Positions 63,473-64,000 of a stretch of DNA of 64,000 nt are shown here, piece by piece. Positions within the stretch are counted from its first letter, which is position 1. Each line of letters begins with the position of its first letter. The stretch covers positions 62,001 to 126,000 of the forward strand of contig NZ_LOKZ01000037.1 in assembly GCF_002211365.1 (NCBI RefSeq), in the 5' to 3' direction. The notes beneath the pieces were generated by a model. That model worked only from the letters and a program-made list of their open reading frames with translations, was not told the origin of the DNA and did no database searches. Both the position numbers and the translations under genes were made by a program. This DNA comes from Rhizobium sp. R711. Lineage in GTDB: Bacteria > Pseudomonadota > Alphaproteobacteria > Rhizobiales > Rhizobiaceae.

Positions 63473-64000
63473 TTATTGATACGGCTCGAAGAACCTGTGA
63501 ATGGCGTCGATCTCGTTCTGCCTGATATCGTGCCCGCCTGCATGCCATTCCGTCGCGACGGAAGCGCGCTGTCCTTCGAAGTAGTCCGCCAAGGCCTTTG
63601 TCACGGGCGCCGGGCTGATCGGGTCGCGCTCGCCGGCCGTGATCAGTATCTTGCGCCCGATCAAGGCGGGATTTGCCTTCGGCTGAAACGGAATCAGCGG
63701 ATGCATCAGAACCGAAGCATCGAATAGCCCCTTCTCGATCGACACGTTGGCGAGGATGTTTGCTCCGTTCGAAAAACCAAGACCGAGCACAGCGCTCGCC
63801 TCGTGTTGCTTGGCCAGCGTTGCGACAAAGGACGCCAACTTCTCCGTTGCCCGGCCAAGGTCCGCCATGTCGTAGACGCCCTCGCCGGTACGCTTGAAGA
63901 AGCGTGCGGCACCAAACTCCGAGACGTCCCCTCGCGGCGAGACAATCGTCGCTTCCGGCAGTAGGCGCCGCCCGAAATCGAAGAACTGGTTTTCGTCGCC
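63473..64000 (-). CDS. Alpha/beta-hydrolase esterase/carboxylesterase (5' end beyond window)
   Basis: The frame is open to the right edge (176 codons), so the start lies outside. Visible: GDENQFFDFGRRLLPEATIVSPRGDV, the nucleophile elbow GLGFSNGANI with Ser, the acidic GERDPISP and the His in HAGGHDIRQNE: a full Ser-Asp-His triad. It belongs to the phospholipase/carboxylesterase (YpfH/MhqD-like) group and acts on small esters; the substrate is unknown. Confidence 0.85.
   Translation of the reverse strand, partial: GDENQFFDFGRRLLPEATIVSPRGDVSEFGAARFFKRTGEGVYDMADLGRATEKLASFVATLAKQHEASAVLGLGFSNGANILANVSIEKGLFDASVLMHPLIPFQPKANPALIGRKILITAGERDPISPAPVTKALADYFEGQRASVATEWHAGGHDIRQNEIDAIHRFFEPYQ

Overview
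This 64 kb window is high-GC alphaproteobacterial chromosomal DNA. It most probably comes from a member of the Rhizobiaceae (Ensifer/Sinorhizobium, Rhizobium or a near relative). The basis for this is family recognition by eye: a CtrA, ChpT and SciP cell-cycle cluster, an RpoH-type sigma factor beside an RluD-like enzyme and purA, a urease cluster with a GGDEF gene inside it, urtABCDE, and a bra/liv operon carrying an extra small membrane protein. No database search was run. I saw no rRNA, tRNA, CRISPR array or intact insertion sequence.

Region by region. (1) 0-3.1 kb: the tail of an unknown gene, a frame-broken SEC-C gene, a divergent FtrA-like regulator/rhodanese pair and a group 4 glycosyltransferase. 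(2) 3.1-11.9 kb: a pyrimidine-catabolism locus. A RutR-like TetR repressor is divergent from an N-carbamoyl-beta-alanine amidohydrolase type enzyme, a LysE exporter, dihydropyrimidinase and an NMT1/THI5-type ABC transporter. A RutR-like palindrome lies between the divergent promoters. (3) 12.3-17.6 kb: an RND efflux pair and a Crp/Fnr regulator with a perfect anaerobox upstream. (4) 17.6-31.2 kb, minus strand: urease genes ureD-A-B-C-E-F-G interleaved with four non-urease genes, preceded by the urea transporter urtABCDE. (5) 31.4-35.7 kb: a hybrid histidine kinase whose sensor is a whole NCS1-permease-like domain followed by a Cys-rich cluster. It is translationally coupled to a LuxR-type response regulator and divergent from urtA. 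(6) 35.7-42.3 kb, minus strand: D-2-hydroxyacid dehydrogenase and a complete branched-chain amino-acid ABC system. (7) 42.7-49.6 kb: cysQ, a decayed DUF2793 phage-tail-like gene, a LuxR-type solo regulator, then the cell-cycle module sciP, fliJ-like, ctrA, a degenerate single-domain receiver and chpT. (8) 49.8-61.5 kb: envelope and housekeeping genes including a DUF1134 protein, a SPOUT methyltransferase, RluD-like synthase, rpoH, an acidic repeat-rich membrane protein, purA, an EamA exporter, a GNAT protein and a GreA-type factor. (9) 61.7-63.4 kb: a gene graveyard where a phage-tail-like GDSL remnant abuts an inverted Wzz/ExoP-type remnant. An esterase then runs off the right edge.

How the genes work together: much of the window concerns nitrogen scavenging. 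Pyrimidine ring opening releases ammonia, urea is imported by UrtABCDE and hydrolysed by urease, and branched-chain amino acids enter through the liv system. The permease-fused kinase and its LuxR partner are the most interesting candidate system. Their position suggests they sense a nucleobase-, hydantoin- or urea-like ligand and control urea uptake, but that role is inference. The second coherent module is the ctrA neighbourhood, where CtrA-like boxes lie upstream of both sciP and ctrA, and GANTC methylation sites lie upstream of ctrA.
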